Below, piece by piece: positions 1 through 11,939 of a stretch of DNA of 52,500 nucleotides (the stretch's first letter is position 1; each line of letters begins with the position of its first letter). The notes beneath the pieces were generated by a model. It was not told the DNA's origin, ran no database searches, and was given only the letters and a program-made list of their open reading frames with translations. This DNA is from Bigelowiella natans CCMP2755. Taxonomy: Eukaryota > Cercozoa > Chlorarachniophyceae. The stretch is taken from contig ADNK01001965.1 in the NCBI GenBank assembly GCA_000320545.1, positions 1 to 52,500 on the forward strand, in the 5' to 3' direction. The translations under genes and the position numbers were made by a program.

Positions 1-323
1 AGGATGATCATCAATCAAGCTCACTCGTAGACACCTCTAAACTCTACTACCGAAGAAAACGCAGCTCTTTAGTGTTTGTGTAGGGGTCTCGGAAGGGGTA
101 CCCAGCTGCAGCTTTCAATGACGAGTGAGAGAAATGTCTATAGTCGCACATCGGAGGAGTTGTCGGCATCAGTGAAAAGACCGTCGTATTCGGCTCACTT
201 AAGGTGGGCCTTGTCCTCGCCCGCCGAACAGTTCCTCCTCGAGGTGTACGCCTACGCACTGAAGAGCGTATTACGTGTGATCATATTTTCTCCCACCTAC
301 ACGTCGGCAGCCGCATTCCGCAG
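1..323. other. Unresolved upstream part of the transporter gene
   Basis: The + strand is open in one frame from about 76 into the exon that ends at 506, so part of this stretch is probably coding sequence or intron of the transporter gene that follows. A short candidate exon follows an AG at 131-132 and ends before the GT at 206. Its phase does not fit the next exon, so I do not call it. The N-terminal half of the transporter must lie here or left of the window. Confidence 0.3.
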
Positions 324-1353
324 TCGTAGAAGAGATGAAATTATGGAGGAGGAGGAGGAGGGGGGGGAGGGTGGAGATGGAGCAGCTAGGCTGCACGAGG
401 GTGGCAACGGTGAAGATGCGGTTATAACAGGGAAGGCGCGCAAAGCTGCCCCCCCCCCTTTATCGTCGTCATCATCATCATCATCATCACCGCCACGCAG
501 TAGTAGGTGGGAGCAGGCGAAGGAAGAGATGAGAAGGTAATAGTGATATGCTACCCTCCGAACATCATCAGAACACACTACCACCCAGCCATTGAAGCTG
601 CTGTTGTGTTGTTTGTTTGTCATCGTCGGGATGGCGGTGTGATGACGTCCGAGTAGGTTTATGATGCCTCTTGGGAAACTTAAAGGCCACTACACGCTGT
701 TGGTGAGGAGCTGCTCTCTCCTCTTCGTGAGGGGGTTTTGCGGATTTCCTGCCCAGTTCTTCATGTTCAAAGTTCTCCAGGAGCGCTACGGGTACGGGAG
801 AAGATAAGACTAATCGTGAGAAGACGACGCAGGAGGGGGGAAGGCGAGTCAGATCGGGAGTCAAGCAACAGATCAAAATGAGTGTGAGGAGTAGGAGGAG
901 GAGAAGGAGGAGAAGAAGGAATGATAGTGTGTGATGTCTGAATGCAGTGATGGATAGGAGGGGAGGGGGGGTAGTGGTTGGAAGGCACTCCATATCCCTG
1001 TCTTCGCACTTGTAGTAATAGTAGTAATAGTAGTAGCAGTACTACAGCTACTACTAGCGACGATGGTGAGGATGTGCATGGAAGAACGAAGCTATTGTAT
1101 CACTGCTGACGGTATCCGCTACTACTATTGCTGATGCTCCTGCCGTTGCAAAAAACAATAGCTACAGCACGTTGGAAGTGACTGCGATCACCATCGGGGG
1201 GGGGATGCTCTCGATCTTCGCTTACGTGAGCGCGGGGAAAATCTCCGACCGCGTCGGGCGACGACCGGTGCTGTCCATAGTGTATGCAACGTACTTCCTG
1301 TCCCTCCTCCTCTTCTACAACTCCTCTGGGGGAGCTTTCACCGTGGTAAGTAA

Positions 1354-1399
<46 letters not shown>

Positions 1400-2189
1400 A
1401 AGCGTAGGTTGGGTGGGCGAGGAGAATCGAGGAAGGAATGGGGACGGGGTCCGCCGCCAAATACATGTATAGTAAGAAGAAGCTGTTACGAAAAAATAAT
1501 AACGCGATGTGAAATGCATGCTACATTTTAGAAAGGCAGGTATGTAAGCAGCATTGACCACAGGGAGTGAACGCTGCTGCTGCTGCTGCTGCTCGATGAC
1601 GTATTTACTGTTGTAGATGTCGTGGGTCGTGTTTGCTGCGTCGATGTTTGGACTCGACGTCTTGAACAATGCGATTGTATCCGAAATATTCCCGACGATG
1701 GCGAGAGCCACAGCTAGCACAATCTCGGTAGTAGCAGTGATAGTAGTAGCAATAGTAGTAGTAGTAGTAGTAGTAGTTGTTGTAATAGTAGTAGTAACTG
1801 TAGTAGCATTTGTATATCAGAACAGTGATGGTGCCGCATTCACACGTGTAGTAGCGGTGATGATGATAATGGTGACGACGACGACGACGACGATGATGAT
1901 GATGATGATGATGATAGTGAGGTGGACTCCGGTCCTCCCTCTTCCTGTTGCTTCTTCCTTCTTCCTCAGGTGGTGGTTGGCGTTGTCGGGACTATCTGTG
2001 GCATCGTCACAGAAGGTAGCATCGATATTGATGGTGATGATGATGGTGGTAGTGGTGGTGGTGATAATAAACTGCGTAAGCGAAGATGGAAGTTACGTTG
2101 ATGGATCATTGCCAGCTCCATACTCATAGCACATAAATACACACGACTGCACATGCACACACACACACAAACACACACACACACACACA

Positions 2190-2230
<41 letters not shown>

Positions 2231-2520
2231 GCGGACAGCACACATACACTTTATCAGAAATAGATTGAGGTAATGCCTGTCCCATTCGCGTGTCAGCCTC
2301 ACAACCAACCTCCTTACGAAGCTAAGACAAGAAGAATCATCACCCTCAATTGCATGTTAACCATAGATCGCTCTGTCATAACGCAGGGCTTATCTTCGGA
2401 CACTACACAAGGTCCCATTGGGCTTCTACGTCCTATGTTGCACTCCCTGGTTTCGCCTGCGTGGGTTTGGTATGGCTGCTGCCTGAGCCCGCGTTCCAAT
2501 CGCTTGATGGCGACGGATGA
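324..2520 (+). CDS. Major facilitator superfamily transporter, C-terminal half (5' incomplete)
   Basis: Exons that join in phase: 324 or earlier to 506, 657-791, 1162-1345, 1617-1727, 1970-2015 and 2387-2520 (TGA). The first part codes for an acidic and Ser-rich cytosolic loop, as expected between helices 6 and 7. Hydrophobic segments for the C-terminal six helices follow. The key motif is GKISDRVGRRPVL, the family's conserved cytoplasmic loop signature between helices 8 and 9. The later stretch SEIFPTMARATAS resembles the EVFPTxxRGxA motif of sugar- and organic-cation-type members. The protein ends soon after the last helix with LLPEPAFQSLDGDG. Substrate cannot be told from what is visible. 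Four introns hold GA, CA and GTA-type microsatellites. Family membership is secure; subfamily (SV2-like or organic cation-like) is only a guess. Confidence 0.82.
1357..1396. repeat. (GA)n microsatellite in transporter intron
   Basis: This is an uninterrupted GA dinucleotide run just inside the 5' end of the intron at 1346-1616. Confidence 0.95.
2154..2229. repeat. Compound (CA)n-(GA)n microsatellite
   Basis: A CA run (to about 2191) is followed directly by a GA run (2193-2229), all inside the last transporter intron (2016-2386). Confidence 0.95.
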
Positions 2521-3297
2521 TATAATCGATGGCTCATACTTTTTCCGCTCAGTGCAAAAAAAGCGAAGCGCTCTAGGCAGAATAATGGCAGTACGTCGGG
2601 GACGTATCATAAAATGCCCCCGTCCCTCTGCCGCTCCCCTGGAGTTGAAAAGATAGTACTTTACCCCCCTCTGTGTGCTTATGTATAGCTTGTAGCCTCG
2701 GAATTATACAACTAATACGCTACATATGTGATAAGAGTAGATGGAAAGTCAGATGCTATGTACGAACAATGTCTCCAGTGTCTTTGGATACTATACTTTT
2801 ATGCACGTTCGAGCCCGCGCGCGCGCATGCTCATATACGTAAAATACAGCTGCGTGTACATGCTAGCATGGCCACACTAGCACATACACACATACCTAGC
2901 TGTGTGTAATTTATGACAATATCCGCAGCGCTGACTGGCACGATATGCGTCCAAAATAGATGACGAAAATTATCTTCCCTCACCAAATCGCAGATGTAAT
3001 ATAATACACAAGGCATTATCTGCGCTACAATAACTTCAGCAGCATAACAATGCATGTACTACTAAAGAAAGATGTGATCGTCACATGTTGTGTACTTCAT
3101 TCCTATTTTGTTTTACACGAGAGATAATAGTGCATTATGCTAGCGTGGGTGATCGTAGCTGCTATGAGATAGAGTTTATTGTCTACAAACAAAAAAAGCC
3201 TTCATCGAGCACGGACCCGAACATTATCGACTACTTTCCGACGAGACTTACCAGTAGCTATGTTGCTCTCTTCCAGCAGGGACTACTTCATTTTTCG
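2521..3297. other. Intergenic, no gene seen
   Basis: This lies between the 3' ends of two convergent genes (transporter + and kinase -). Open frames here are short and have no recognisable motif. The sequence is AT-richer than the exons and probably holds both 3' untranslated regions. Confidence 0.6.
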
Positions 3298-3987
3298 TCA
3301 CGTCTTTACCCCACTCTCTGCTTTCACCTCTTGTTGATGCCGCGTTTCTGCGGCGGCTGGAAGCGATGATAAGGCCTTTGTGCACCTACTAGCAGTGGCC
3401 TGGATGGTGAGCCTTTTCTTCGGATTCGCCCGCAGCATCGCCTTGATGAGTTTTCGCGTGGTTGAGCTGATTTTGATCTCCGAAGCGACCTCGGAAGGCT
3501 TGGGGTACTCCACGGCGCCCTGCATCAATGCGAGCTTCATGAAGCCGTCTACCGGTCCTCCGTCGAAAGGGTTCTTGCCCACCAGCATGAAGTACAGCAC
3601 GCAGCCCAGCCCGAATACATCGATCTTACCATCAACGGATGATCCTGTCTTCACATCATGGAGCTCCGGCGCGCGGTACGCGGCGGTGCAGTATTTCTCG
3701 GCGTCGTCTTGGATGCGCAGGGCCTCGTTGCGCGTCTCCGCAGTGCGGAGCACCGGCCGGCACGAGCCTCGGAGAGGAGAGAGGAGGAGGATTGGCATAG
3801 GCGAAGAGGCGCAGGAGAAAGAGAAGAAGAAGAAGAAGAAGAAGAAGAAGAGGCAAAAGCCAACAATAAGGCAAGGTGAGCGATATGTAGAAGAAAATGC
3901 ACACTACTTAGGGAGAGACTTCTTTTCTTTAAGTGTAATTTGGATTCTAACTCTCACGCATATCATTCCTCCACTTTTTCCCGCCCT

Positions 3988-4028
<41 letters not shown>

Positions 4029-4848
4029 GTGCGTGCTATTTCATGTGCCTGTCTTTCTTCTATCTCCCATTTCAGCATCCCCATATATTCTCCTCCAGAA
4101 TACAATTATGCGTATCATCAGCCTTTACTACCACTATTACCAAGGTCACACAGGTGCGGTTCGTTGTTCTTGTCCAGGAGGATATTTTCTGGCTTGAGAT
4201 CACCATGAATGAAACCTGCCTCGTGCAATGCCTGGAGAGCTTCGCACACCTTTCCTGTAAGGACGAGTGCCTGCTGCTCCGAAAACATAACGGGAGCGTC
4301 ACCATTGCTATTGCTGCCGGCCTCAACCGCTCTCGCAACCACGCTGAAGAGAGAATCCTTCAGCAATGGAAAGAGCAATACAACCTCCTTCGAGTCTCCG
4401 CCGCGAAGGGACATAGTCCTCGAGCCTAGAAGCTGCAGAAACCCGGGCTTACCCTTCATCAGCTGGAACATCTTCACCTCTGCCAACGCGGCTTTTAGCT
4501 GCTCTGAGTTCTGTGCCGGGATCTGAAGTTTGTAACGATCATAACACAATAATCATCACTAGCTGTCCTTCTTAGGGATCCTTTTGCATTCCTCAGCGCT
4601 AGTTACATCACCTTCTTCAGACAGAGGGTCTTTCCCTTCGCATCTCGAGCTCGGAAGATATACGAGTAGCCACCTGTGTGACGACGACGACGACGACGAT
4701 TGGTGATTCAAATGGAGGAGGAGAATAACGCCATATGTGGACTCGGACCTTCTGCTATCTGACGCTGCGGATAAACTCGACCGCCCTCGTAGCCATCGAA
4801 GTCGAAAGATTCATCACCCAACTCGGAGCAAGGAACCAAAGACCCCAT
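3298..4848 (-). CDS. STK16-like serine/threonine protein kinase, N-terminally lipid-anchored
   Basis: Four exons in phase on the minus strand: 4848-4749, 4673-4612, 4522-4141 and 3767-3298, giving 337 residues (human STK16 has 305). The protein starts MGSLVPCS, a Gly2 myristoylation context with a nearby Cys for palmitoylation, as in STK16 (MPSK1). Visible kinase elements are a Gly-rich loop (AEGGYSYIFRARD, about residues 31-43) split by intron 1, the ATP lysine in LCLKK, a catalytic loop HGDLKPEN in which Gly replaces the usual Arg of HRD, DLGS in place of DFG (also typical of STK16) and an APE motif in CTAAYRAPE. The last exon carries KIDVFGLGCVLYFMLVGKNP, the helix-F region. The match over the whole kinase fold makes the NAK/STK16 family call firm. 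The likely site is Golgi or secretory membranes, by analogy. Introns hold a GT run (3993-4024). Confidence 0.93.
3993..4024. repeat. (GT)n microsatellite in kinase intron
   Basis: This dinucleotide run lies inside the kinase intron at 3768-4140. Confidence 0.95.
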
Positions 4849-5099
4849 GTGTGTATTGGTCTAACCCTCCCCTCGTTCGCAAGGTCAGAGATCAATCTCT
4901 GAGCTGCTGAGAAACACCTGCCGACTACTCGTAATTTTGGGGAAATATGGGCGTTTTTATGCCTACGACATGGTAAAATAATGAATCATGGCAAAAGATC
5001 GGTATCCGTCTGTCTTTCCTCGGGTCGGAACGGATGAAACCAGGAGCTTCCACAATGGGTCTGTGCACGTGCAGAAAGTGTTCCGGTGAATTTAGCTGC

Positions 5100-6100
5100 A
5101 CGCACACCTTCGAACCGCACACGAATCGCATGCCCTCGAGTCGAAAGTTTGCCTGGGGGCATCATTCTTCACCCAACCCACACCGACCCAAGACCCAAGA
5201 CCCAAGACGGACAAACAAACATCGATGCTGGTCTTGCAAGAAACAAGAAATTCAATTCAATTCAATTCAAGAAACATGGTTGATCGATTGACTGCACTTC
5301 CAAAGTGTTGCCTGACACTTGCAAAATTTGTGGTGATGAATTTTTCGACGGACACGGCCACTCCTCCAATTGGATCCTGTTTTGTCTTTCTAGCTTTCCA
5401 CGTGGGCAAGGGCAAAGCACATCTAGGAACTCGACGGGCCATGTGCAGGCCAAAGGTTCACTGGAAGATCTCCCTTTGGCAATCAAAACAAATGATTGTT
5501 CGTGGGTGAGACCTAGCACTCGTGGACATGGTCCTTCATTGTTGAGAAAGCACGCCCTGGCATGAGGTTGTCATGACGCTTCAACAATTCGCTCCTGCCT
5601 CACGTGCAGTCTGTCCGACAGACTTGCGGAAGAACTCGCATGCATTCTCGAATCATTGTCGCACCAAAATGAAAGAACGTGAATGCTGTGACTCGAAAAG
5701 GGCCAATGGTGTTGATCAGCTGATGTCAATGAACAATGAACAATGAACAAAGCGTTGATCAAATCTGCATGCTAGCATGCGCCAGAACCACATGTCTCAG
5801 TTCTTGAGCGAACAAAACGTGTCCCACAATCAACAAGACAAGTGTCGCCGTGTTCCCATGTGGACAACTTTTGGGGCACATGGCTAGTGGTCACATGGTC
5901 ATGTGTGCTGACTTGAACAGTTCCGAGTGTGTGCACAGATTACGAGTTGCATTTGTTGCTCCGGTTAGCCTGTGTTGGCCATGCGCGCATGTCATCCTTG
6001 CCGCAAACACACATCTGACAAGACACACCACACCAATCATGCCATGCCACCACGCTTGAACAATGACGCTCATCTATGAGAAGTGCAATGTTGACATGCT
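5100..6100. repeat. Degenerate dispersed repeat block (retroelement-like)
   Basis: The texture changes here to a gene-free stretch rich in TTGCAC, CACATG and CATG words, unlike the flanking introns. The segment around 5278-5335 shares an approximate string (GTTGATCG, then GACTGCACTTCCA, then ACTTGCAAA) with 42935-42980. A short + frame at 5305-5390 reads a CxxC pair followed by histidines, which could be the relic of a zinc-knuckle domain. I read this as a decayed copy of the element family also seen at 20470, 23530, 38140 and 42022. No intact gene remains. Confidence 0.55.
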
Positions 6101-8074
6101 TCAGTTTTTGGTCATTGGAATAAATCGGAAGCAATTGGACCCTTCGTTGTCGCAACTATCATTGTCAACAGCGATCGTCCCACAGCCTGGGTAAGGAAAG
6201 TGAGGCGAGAGGAGAATGGCATTTTCTTCGACAATGTTCTTCATCAGGCGAATTCGAGATTTCGCTGATATCTCTGGATCCCAGTCGAAGACAGGCGACC
6301 TACACAGCGAAAGAAAGATAATCGTAAAATAATGAGGAAAAAACTGCAAAGTTGCATGTTCCCTGAAAGTGAGTATACAAAATTTCGATGCGAAATGATT
6401 CCATTGTATTAAGCATTGGCATTTGCCGTTGGTATTAAAATTCGAATTCAAATGCTCAAATGGAGCGGTACCAGGCAGGAGACTGCACTTGTGCGAGATG
6501 ATGCATGGCATCACCAATCCAGTAACTACAAGAAAATGACGGGAAGGAAATGTGATCAAGATGAAGATGAAAATGATCATGATAATTATGACAGAGATAA
6601 AAATATAAAAATAGCATACATGGACATGTGAGGAACGAGGTGGTACATAAGCCAAATACTTGGGAGAAAAGGGAAGAGAGGAAAAGACATGAAAGGAGGG
6701 GCGAGAGGAAGGACAAATTCTTTGAATGTAATAAAGTTGCGAGTATGCATGCTTGCGTGCATCACACGTACACTCCTCGTTTCTCTGAGTCCTTTCCATC
6801 AACGATGCGGATAACCTTCAACAATTTTACAGTCACGTATATGTTACATACATACATATACGCAAATATTATGTAGAAAGAGAAGGGAGAAGAGGAGACA
6901 AACAGAAAGAGCTTATGGAGAGAATATGCTTCACATCCTTTTACAGACTATTCTCGCACTTACTACATCTCAGGATAGGCTAGGAGGAGGGGGAGGAGAG
7001 GAGGGGGAGGGACCTGATGGCCTGGCGTGTGGCCTTCGCACGGCACAACTTCCACTCCTACCACGAAATATGACGGAATTATCAGATATTGACATTGCTC
7101 GAAGTCCCGAAAAGCAGTTTAGTACTCAGAAGTGGCTCTTCTTATGCTATATGCAGACGACGTTTACTACGCTATATATTGCTATATTCGATTTGTGGTT
7201 CCTGTAGCGGTGGGTGTCGGTGCGTGTGTGCGCTTGAGCTTCAAGGGGAGAACTACCAGGGGTCAGCCACTGCCTCCCCTGTATCTAATAGTACAGAGGT
7301 GGAAGGAGGGATGATGACAAGATGAGTCACGATGGTGCTCATGATGATATCAATGATATTTAGATGACGCTGATGTGAACGGTGGTGGTAAATTTGCCTC
7401 CGAGCGTGAGAGGTGACAACGATTATAATGCTCCCGCCTTCCTTCGAGTTGTCATCCTACCTTTGTCATCATTCCCCGCTCCTCAAGTGGCCTGAGGAGG
7501 GAGAAAAGAAGAAGATGAAGAAGAAAAACATGGAGAGGAAAAAGAAAAGAACAACTCTTCACTGTTTCCTGCACAACATCTACGCCGTACACCACCACCA
7601 CCACCACTATCCTTCACAGCCAGTATCCACAGCTGCCCATGCAGATCAGAGCAACGCTCTGATAAAAGGAGGAAGTAACCTACCTAAGTTTGATGTCGTA
7701 CTGCGTGCGCGCCTTGAGATCCTCGCTGCTAGTCCAGAAATCCCACTCCCTTTCCTACGTGCAAGATGAAGTTCTTTGTCTTTCATTCAGAGAGGCTGCA
7801 ATCTTCAGTCATGGCAGCTAGCAACGGTCTTTTCAAGGCCATGGAACCCACCCCCCAATTTCTTCCCGTCTCCCCCCTATCCCCCCCCTCTTTTTTGCTG
7901 TTGTGCTGTTGTACTTCTCACGACAAGAAAAAACCAAAGAAGACTGACACCTGCACGCAGTGCTTTGCGTTGGAGAAGAGAGGAATAATCTACCAACCAG
8001 TGGGCATTTTGTGAGCTGGTTGCAATTAAAGGGGGGGCGGGGGAAGGGAATAGGGAGAGGGGAGCGAAAGTAGG

Positions 8075-8118
<44 letters not shown>

Positions 8119-8209
8119 AGAGAGAAAGAGACGGGGGGGTGGGAGACCTTGCCCTCTTCCTTGGGATCCTCGATTACATTCCAGCCTTATTCGGATAGAA
8201 AAAGATATT

Positions 8210-8248
<39 letters not shown>

Positions 8249-8744
8249 CGCCAATAGCTAATGACTAACGAACAATTGCACGGCACAATTCTTCAAAGCA
8301 AGCGAGCTCAGTTCTCACCAACCAGTGTGGTCCGAGTGCAGATGCGTGTGGACCACCAGATCGATGTCCTCGGGACGTATGTTTGCCGCGTGCAGCAGGA
8401 GGTGCCTGCACCAGTGCGTGTAGGCCAAGAAACACCAATCAGAAGTAGTACAAGCAGAGGAAAAGGTTATGTAGATAAAGAAGAATGTCAAATCTTTCGC
8501 ATTATAATGGCCAATACGAAACAGGTGTGCAGAAGAGCGAGAAAGAGACCTTAAATCGCGTTTGGGCCAGCGCTGTGGGTTAATGATTCCCAGGGCTGCG
8601 GGAGGGAAAAGGTGAGCCAATGATAGGAAAAACAGCCTGGTGTCAGGTAAAATTTGAAGGGTTCTTTCATGTTTCATCGAATCACTTGGAGCAGAAAGAT
8701 GGCTATATATGAATTGAAATATTCTCACATTCGCAGAAATTTAC

Positions 8745-8811
<67 letters not shown>

Positions 8812-9155
8812 TTCTATACTTGCATAAAACTGCACTCATAAATACACAATAACATATGGACGTCAAAAGCGCCATGTTCGTTTGTGATAGTTGGACAGCA
8901 GCAGCAGCAGCAGCATTATTTCATAAGAAATCATATGAATTACCTGAGTCGAGTAGAATGTGATTGGCCGCATACAGCTCTTTTGTCCCTCCCCCCTTTA
9001 AACTTCCTCTTTTGTGATGATGGCGTTCTGGTTTTCTCACGACTAGCACACAGCTGAATAGTAAATAAAAGTGGCATTAGCCGCGGAGAAATATGAGCAA
9101 CCCGCAGCAGCAGCAACGGCAGTTTATCATGTAAAGAAGGAACATATATTGCGCC

Positions 9156-9196
<41 letters not shown>

Positions 9197-9608
9197 CATA
9201 ATCTGAGGAGGCACACACCCTGACGAAAGCCTTGCTATGTCATCAGGTTGGATATCGGAAAAGCGCTCCTGCCATATGTCTGCCGAGATATGCGGAAACA
9301 TCTTCGCCAGAGGCAACTGATGATGATGGTGATAATGGTGGTGGTGATGATGATGATGATGATGATAATCACAACACGCGACAACGGTGGTGAGGATAAT
9401 GTGGTGCGAAAGTCGTATCGTTGAAGTGCCAAGGTGTCCCCTTCTGTTTTGCTTGCTCTATTCGCCAACTAGCACCACACCGCGCCAATGATGCTGCTAC
9501 AGCGCGCTAGTATTCAACTACCTCAATGTCGCCATCGTTGAGGAGGTAAACGTCGAATTCTCCCATCTGCGGTGGGTCAATCAAAAATACCACCCGTCCC
9601 CCGATCAT
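6101..9608 (-). CDS. Metallo-beta-lactamase-fold hydrolase, 14 exons
   Basis: Exons in phase on the minus strand: 9608-9522, 9316-9217, 9042-8944, 8595-8550, 8405-8323, 8185-8148, 7989-7951, 7754-7684, 7491-7461, 7284-7257, 7057-7014, 6815-6772, 6525-6472 and 6299-6101, giving 320 residues from the first Met, or 306 if Met15 (MGEFDVYLLNDGDIE) is the true start. The zinc site is complete: HTHLHSDHTGW (HxHxDH), GHTPGH, GDAMHHLAQV and SPHFPYPGCG. Between them lies EREWDFWTSSED, matching the insert of the COG0491 subfamily of lactonase-like and similar hydrolases. Substrate is unknown. There is no obvious targeting signal. Several exons are only 28-46 nt and every join keeps the frame, which strongly supports the model. 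The exon 2/3 border is the least certain. Confidence 0.92.
8079..8113. repeat. (GA)n microsatellite
   Basis: This GA run sits in an intron of the metallo-hydrolase gene, between the exons at 7951-7989 and 8148-8185. Confidence 0.9.
8209..8247. repeat. (CA)n microsatellite
   Basis: This CA run sits in the metallo-hydrolase intron between the exons at 8148-8185 and 8323-8405. Confidence 0.95.
8750..8807. repeat. Compound (TA)n-(GA)n microsatellite
   Basis: A TA run to about 8778 continues directly as a GA run, inside the intron between the exons at 8550-8595 and 8944-9042. A second TA run lies at 9161-9195 in the next intron. Confidence 0.95.
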
Positions 9609-9784
9609 GCATTATCAGCAAGTGATAAAATCAGGAAGAGGGATGGTTGTGATGAACATTTTAGTCATAAATCGGGTAGAAGCGCAATCACTCGCAGTTT
9701 TTGCTGCAAAAATTGACTTATTCAACCGACCTCCAGCTTGTGAACGGACGATTCTAGATCCTCCTAACAACAACATTGATAAGA

Positions 9785-9802
9785 AGGGGGGGGGGGGGGG
9801 GG
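9785..9802. repeat. Poly-G tract
   Basis: A long homopolymer G run lies between the divergent starts of the metallo-hydrolase and the coiled-coil gene. Similar G or C runs occur near 13803-13818, 26391-26405 and 52421-52438. Their lengths may be unreliable because of sequencing or assembly. Confidence 0.85.
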
Positions 9803-9974
9803 GAGGAAAAGACGACGATCCAAAACAATTGAGCGAATGAAATGTGGTGCGCGAAAATAGTTGTTTTTGCAACGGCTCAGTCCAAGTTTAAAAATGCATG
9901 CCATTGTGCACCTGCCCCCCCCTTAGGAACGTGACGAATCCCCTGCGAGTTTGTTTTCCGACGAGACGGCCTCC

Positions 9975-10883
9975 ATGGGCGCTGTTGCTGTTGATACTCC
10001 CACTCGATTCGCTGCTGCTACAGCAGAAGCATGGCGGTGGGCGACGAGAAGCGACAGCTGCGATCTGCTATGGGTTCCGAAGAAGAGCGGTTTGAGCGTA
10101 TTCGTCCTTGCGCAGTAGCATATTGTTGGGGCTACCTGATGACCTGCTATCCCGACGTCTGCCAATGCGTCGGAGCTCCTACGCTCGAACAAAGGTCGAC
10201 TCTTCAGATAGCACGACACTCCAAACACGGTCAGCCCTGAGGAACGGAGAAAAGCAACACGCTCAAATGGGAGGGCACCACCATTTAGTCAGCCCCTTAG
10301 TCCTCCGCAATCTATCATCCTTCGATAACTCTCGTAGACCTGCCGCTGTGAGGACCCTTTTCAGCCTCCGAGTGGGGCGGAACGCGGCTGCCATGCCCGT
10401 AGTACCCTAAATCTATGGAGAGAGATGAGTACCAAGGCGACGTCCAGTCGTTACTTATCGTTTTTCGGTGGTAACGGCTCGGCAACGACAGTGGATGGAT
10501 CCGTGAAATTAGACAATTTTTCAAGCCGATAACTTCAGCTTCGATCTATTACTATCTGTTTCTCAATACGAAGATCGGCTTAGCGTCCCTCCTGCATCCG
10601 GCCCCCCAATCGCAGCAGGCACGTAACAGAGCGGACAGCCACGCTCCTTGGAGATAAAGCGCATACCAGCCCGAGGAAAGAGGCCTGGAGGAGGGGCTTG
10701 GACGAGGCGATTTCTCCGAGAATAACGGAAACTGGATAACTCGCTTCAATCATGCAAGTCAGTCCAGATGGGAAGAAGAAACAAAGAGGTAGGTTGGTAG
10801 GCAGCGATTCCATTGAAAACATGGGTGTATATTTATGTATTTATATATCTTGTTTGTGTCTATGTGTACGTGTACGTGTACAT

Positions 10884-10923
<40 letters not shown>

Positions 10924-11939
10924 AAATGCGTACAAAGTCTTCGTTCATCTCAAGAATGCGTGCGCTAAGAGTATATTCCTTGTGCGCAGAGGACCGCCGG
11001 CCCACATGGGTCATCCAAAGTCAAGGAGGTGTGCTATCATAGAGAGAAAGGAGAGAAATAACTCTAATGACTGGAATTAACTTCTTCTTGGCCTTGATAT
11101 AGAGACTTCATATAGTGTTTGCTGCTGACAGGGAGGCCCTCCAGTGGTAGAGCTGGATTGCGTAAAGCAGGAGAAAGTTCAGGTTCTGTTTTAGAAATGT
11201 CTATATTTTAACGCTTGTCCACAGCGATTAATCATCGTCTTTCTTATCTTGGTGATGCAAGTGTCGCCAAAGAAAAACAATGGATCTGATGAATCCAAGA
11301 AGCTGGGTAAAGAGCTCATGGTAGGCAAACAACTCAGACAATGTTATCAAAAATATATACTGAATATAACGATGCTGCAGCGCAGCGCTCGCTGCGCTAT
11401 ATCAATGCATATATCAAACACAACATACATTAGGAAATGCTCAAGCAGCTTAAGCTTGAAGTTTATGAGACGGAATTCGAGGCGCAAAAACTGACAAAGA
11501 TTGGGCAGCTACTTAAACTATATGTACGTCGTCTCATCCTCACTCCACAGTATCATCATCATGCACCAAAATGCAGCATCTTGCGAGATGACCGAAGGAA
11601 AGAAAGACTTTTTTTCTGTGGAGAGAGAATTAAGAATTGCTTCGTTATGCTGCAATGTTATCGTGTCGTTGATTAGGAATGGGCGCCTTTTGGAGCAATA
11701 GGAGAGGCACTTGGTAAGTAAACTGCGGCTATATTCTGTCTTATCTTGATTGTATTCCATCCTACTAAGGCATGAAGATAGGAGAAACGATAGAATTATA
11801 CACAGAGGTATTGAACAACATAATGCTGCTTCTCATATGTATTTTGCCTATCGTGTGATTACTTTTATATCTTGAAGTTTAGCCCTGATGCATGCTGTGT
11901 GTTATTCTATTCCTCTTAGATCCAATCAAGAAGGCATAA
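9975..11939 (+). CDS. Unrecognised small basic protein with C-terminal coiled coil
   Basis: Ten exons join in phase: 9975-10114, 10365-10398, 10574-10622, 10759-10788, 10990-11028, 11132-11182, 11262-11320, 11434-11523, 11677-11713 and 11920-11939 (TAA), giving 182 residues. I do not recognise the family. The N-terminus is Ala/Thr-rich and could be a targeting sequence. The middle is Ser, Lys and Gly-rich. From about residue 120 a charged helix (LGKELM, then MLKQLKLEVYETEFEAQKL) suggests a coiled coil. The protein ends EWAPFGAIGEALDPIKKA, hydrophobic then basic. The last five exons are well supported by splice sites and coding character. The first five rest mainly on phase agreement. A (GT)n run lies in the intron at 10889-10921. 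Confidence 0.62.
10889..10921. repeat. (GT)n microsatellite
   Basis: This dinucleotide run lies in an intron of the small coiled-coil gene. Confidence 0.95.

Noticed and set aside
1100-1720. 206-residue open frame on the minus strand
   Set aside because: It is antisense to transporter exons and runs through the GA repeat, giving poly-Ser/Leu. The + strand exons carry the real motif.
7660-7683. Possible 24-nt intron after the metallo-hydrolase exon ending at 7684
   Set aside because: The acceptor-like site looks good, but no reading frame continues the family sequence. The exon at 7491-7461 fits in phase and in family order.
10287-10396. Minus-strand small open frame of about 44 residues, basic
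   Set aside because: It overlaps a better-supported + strand exon (10365-10398) and has no recognisable motif.
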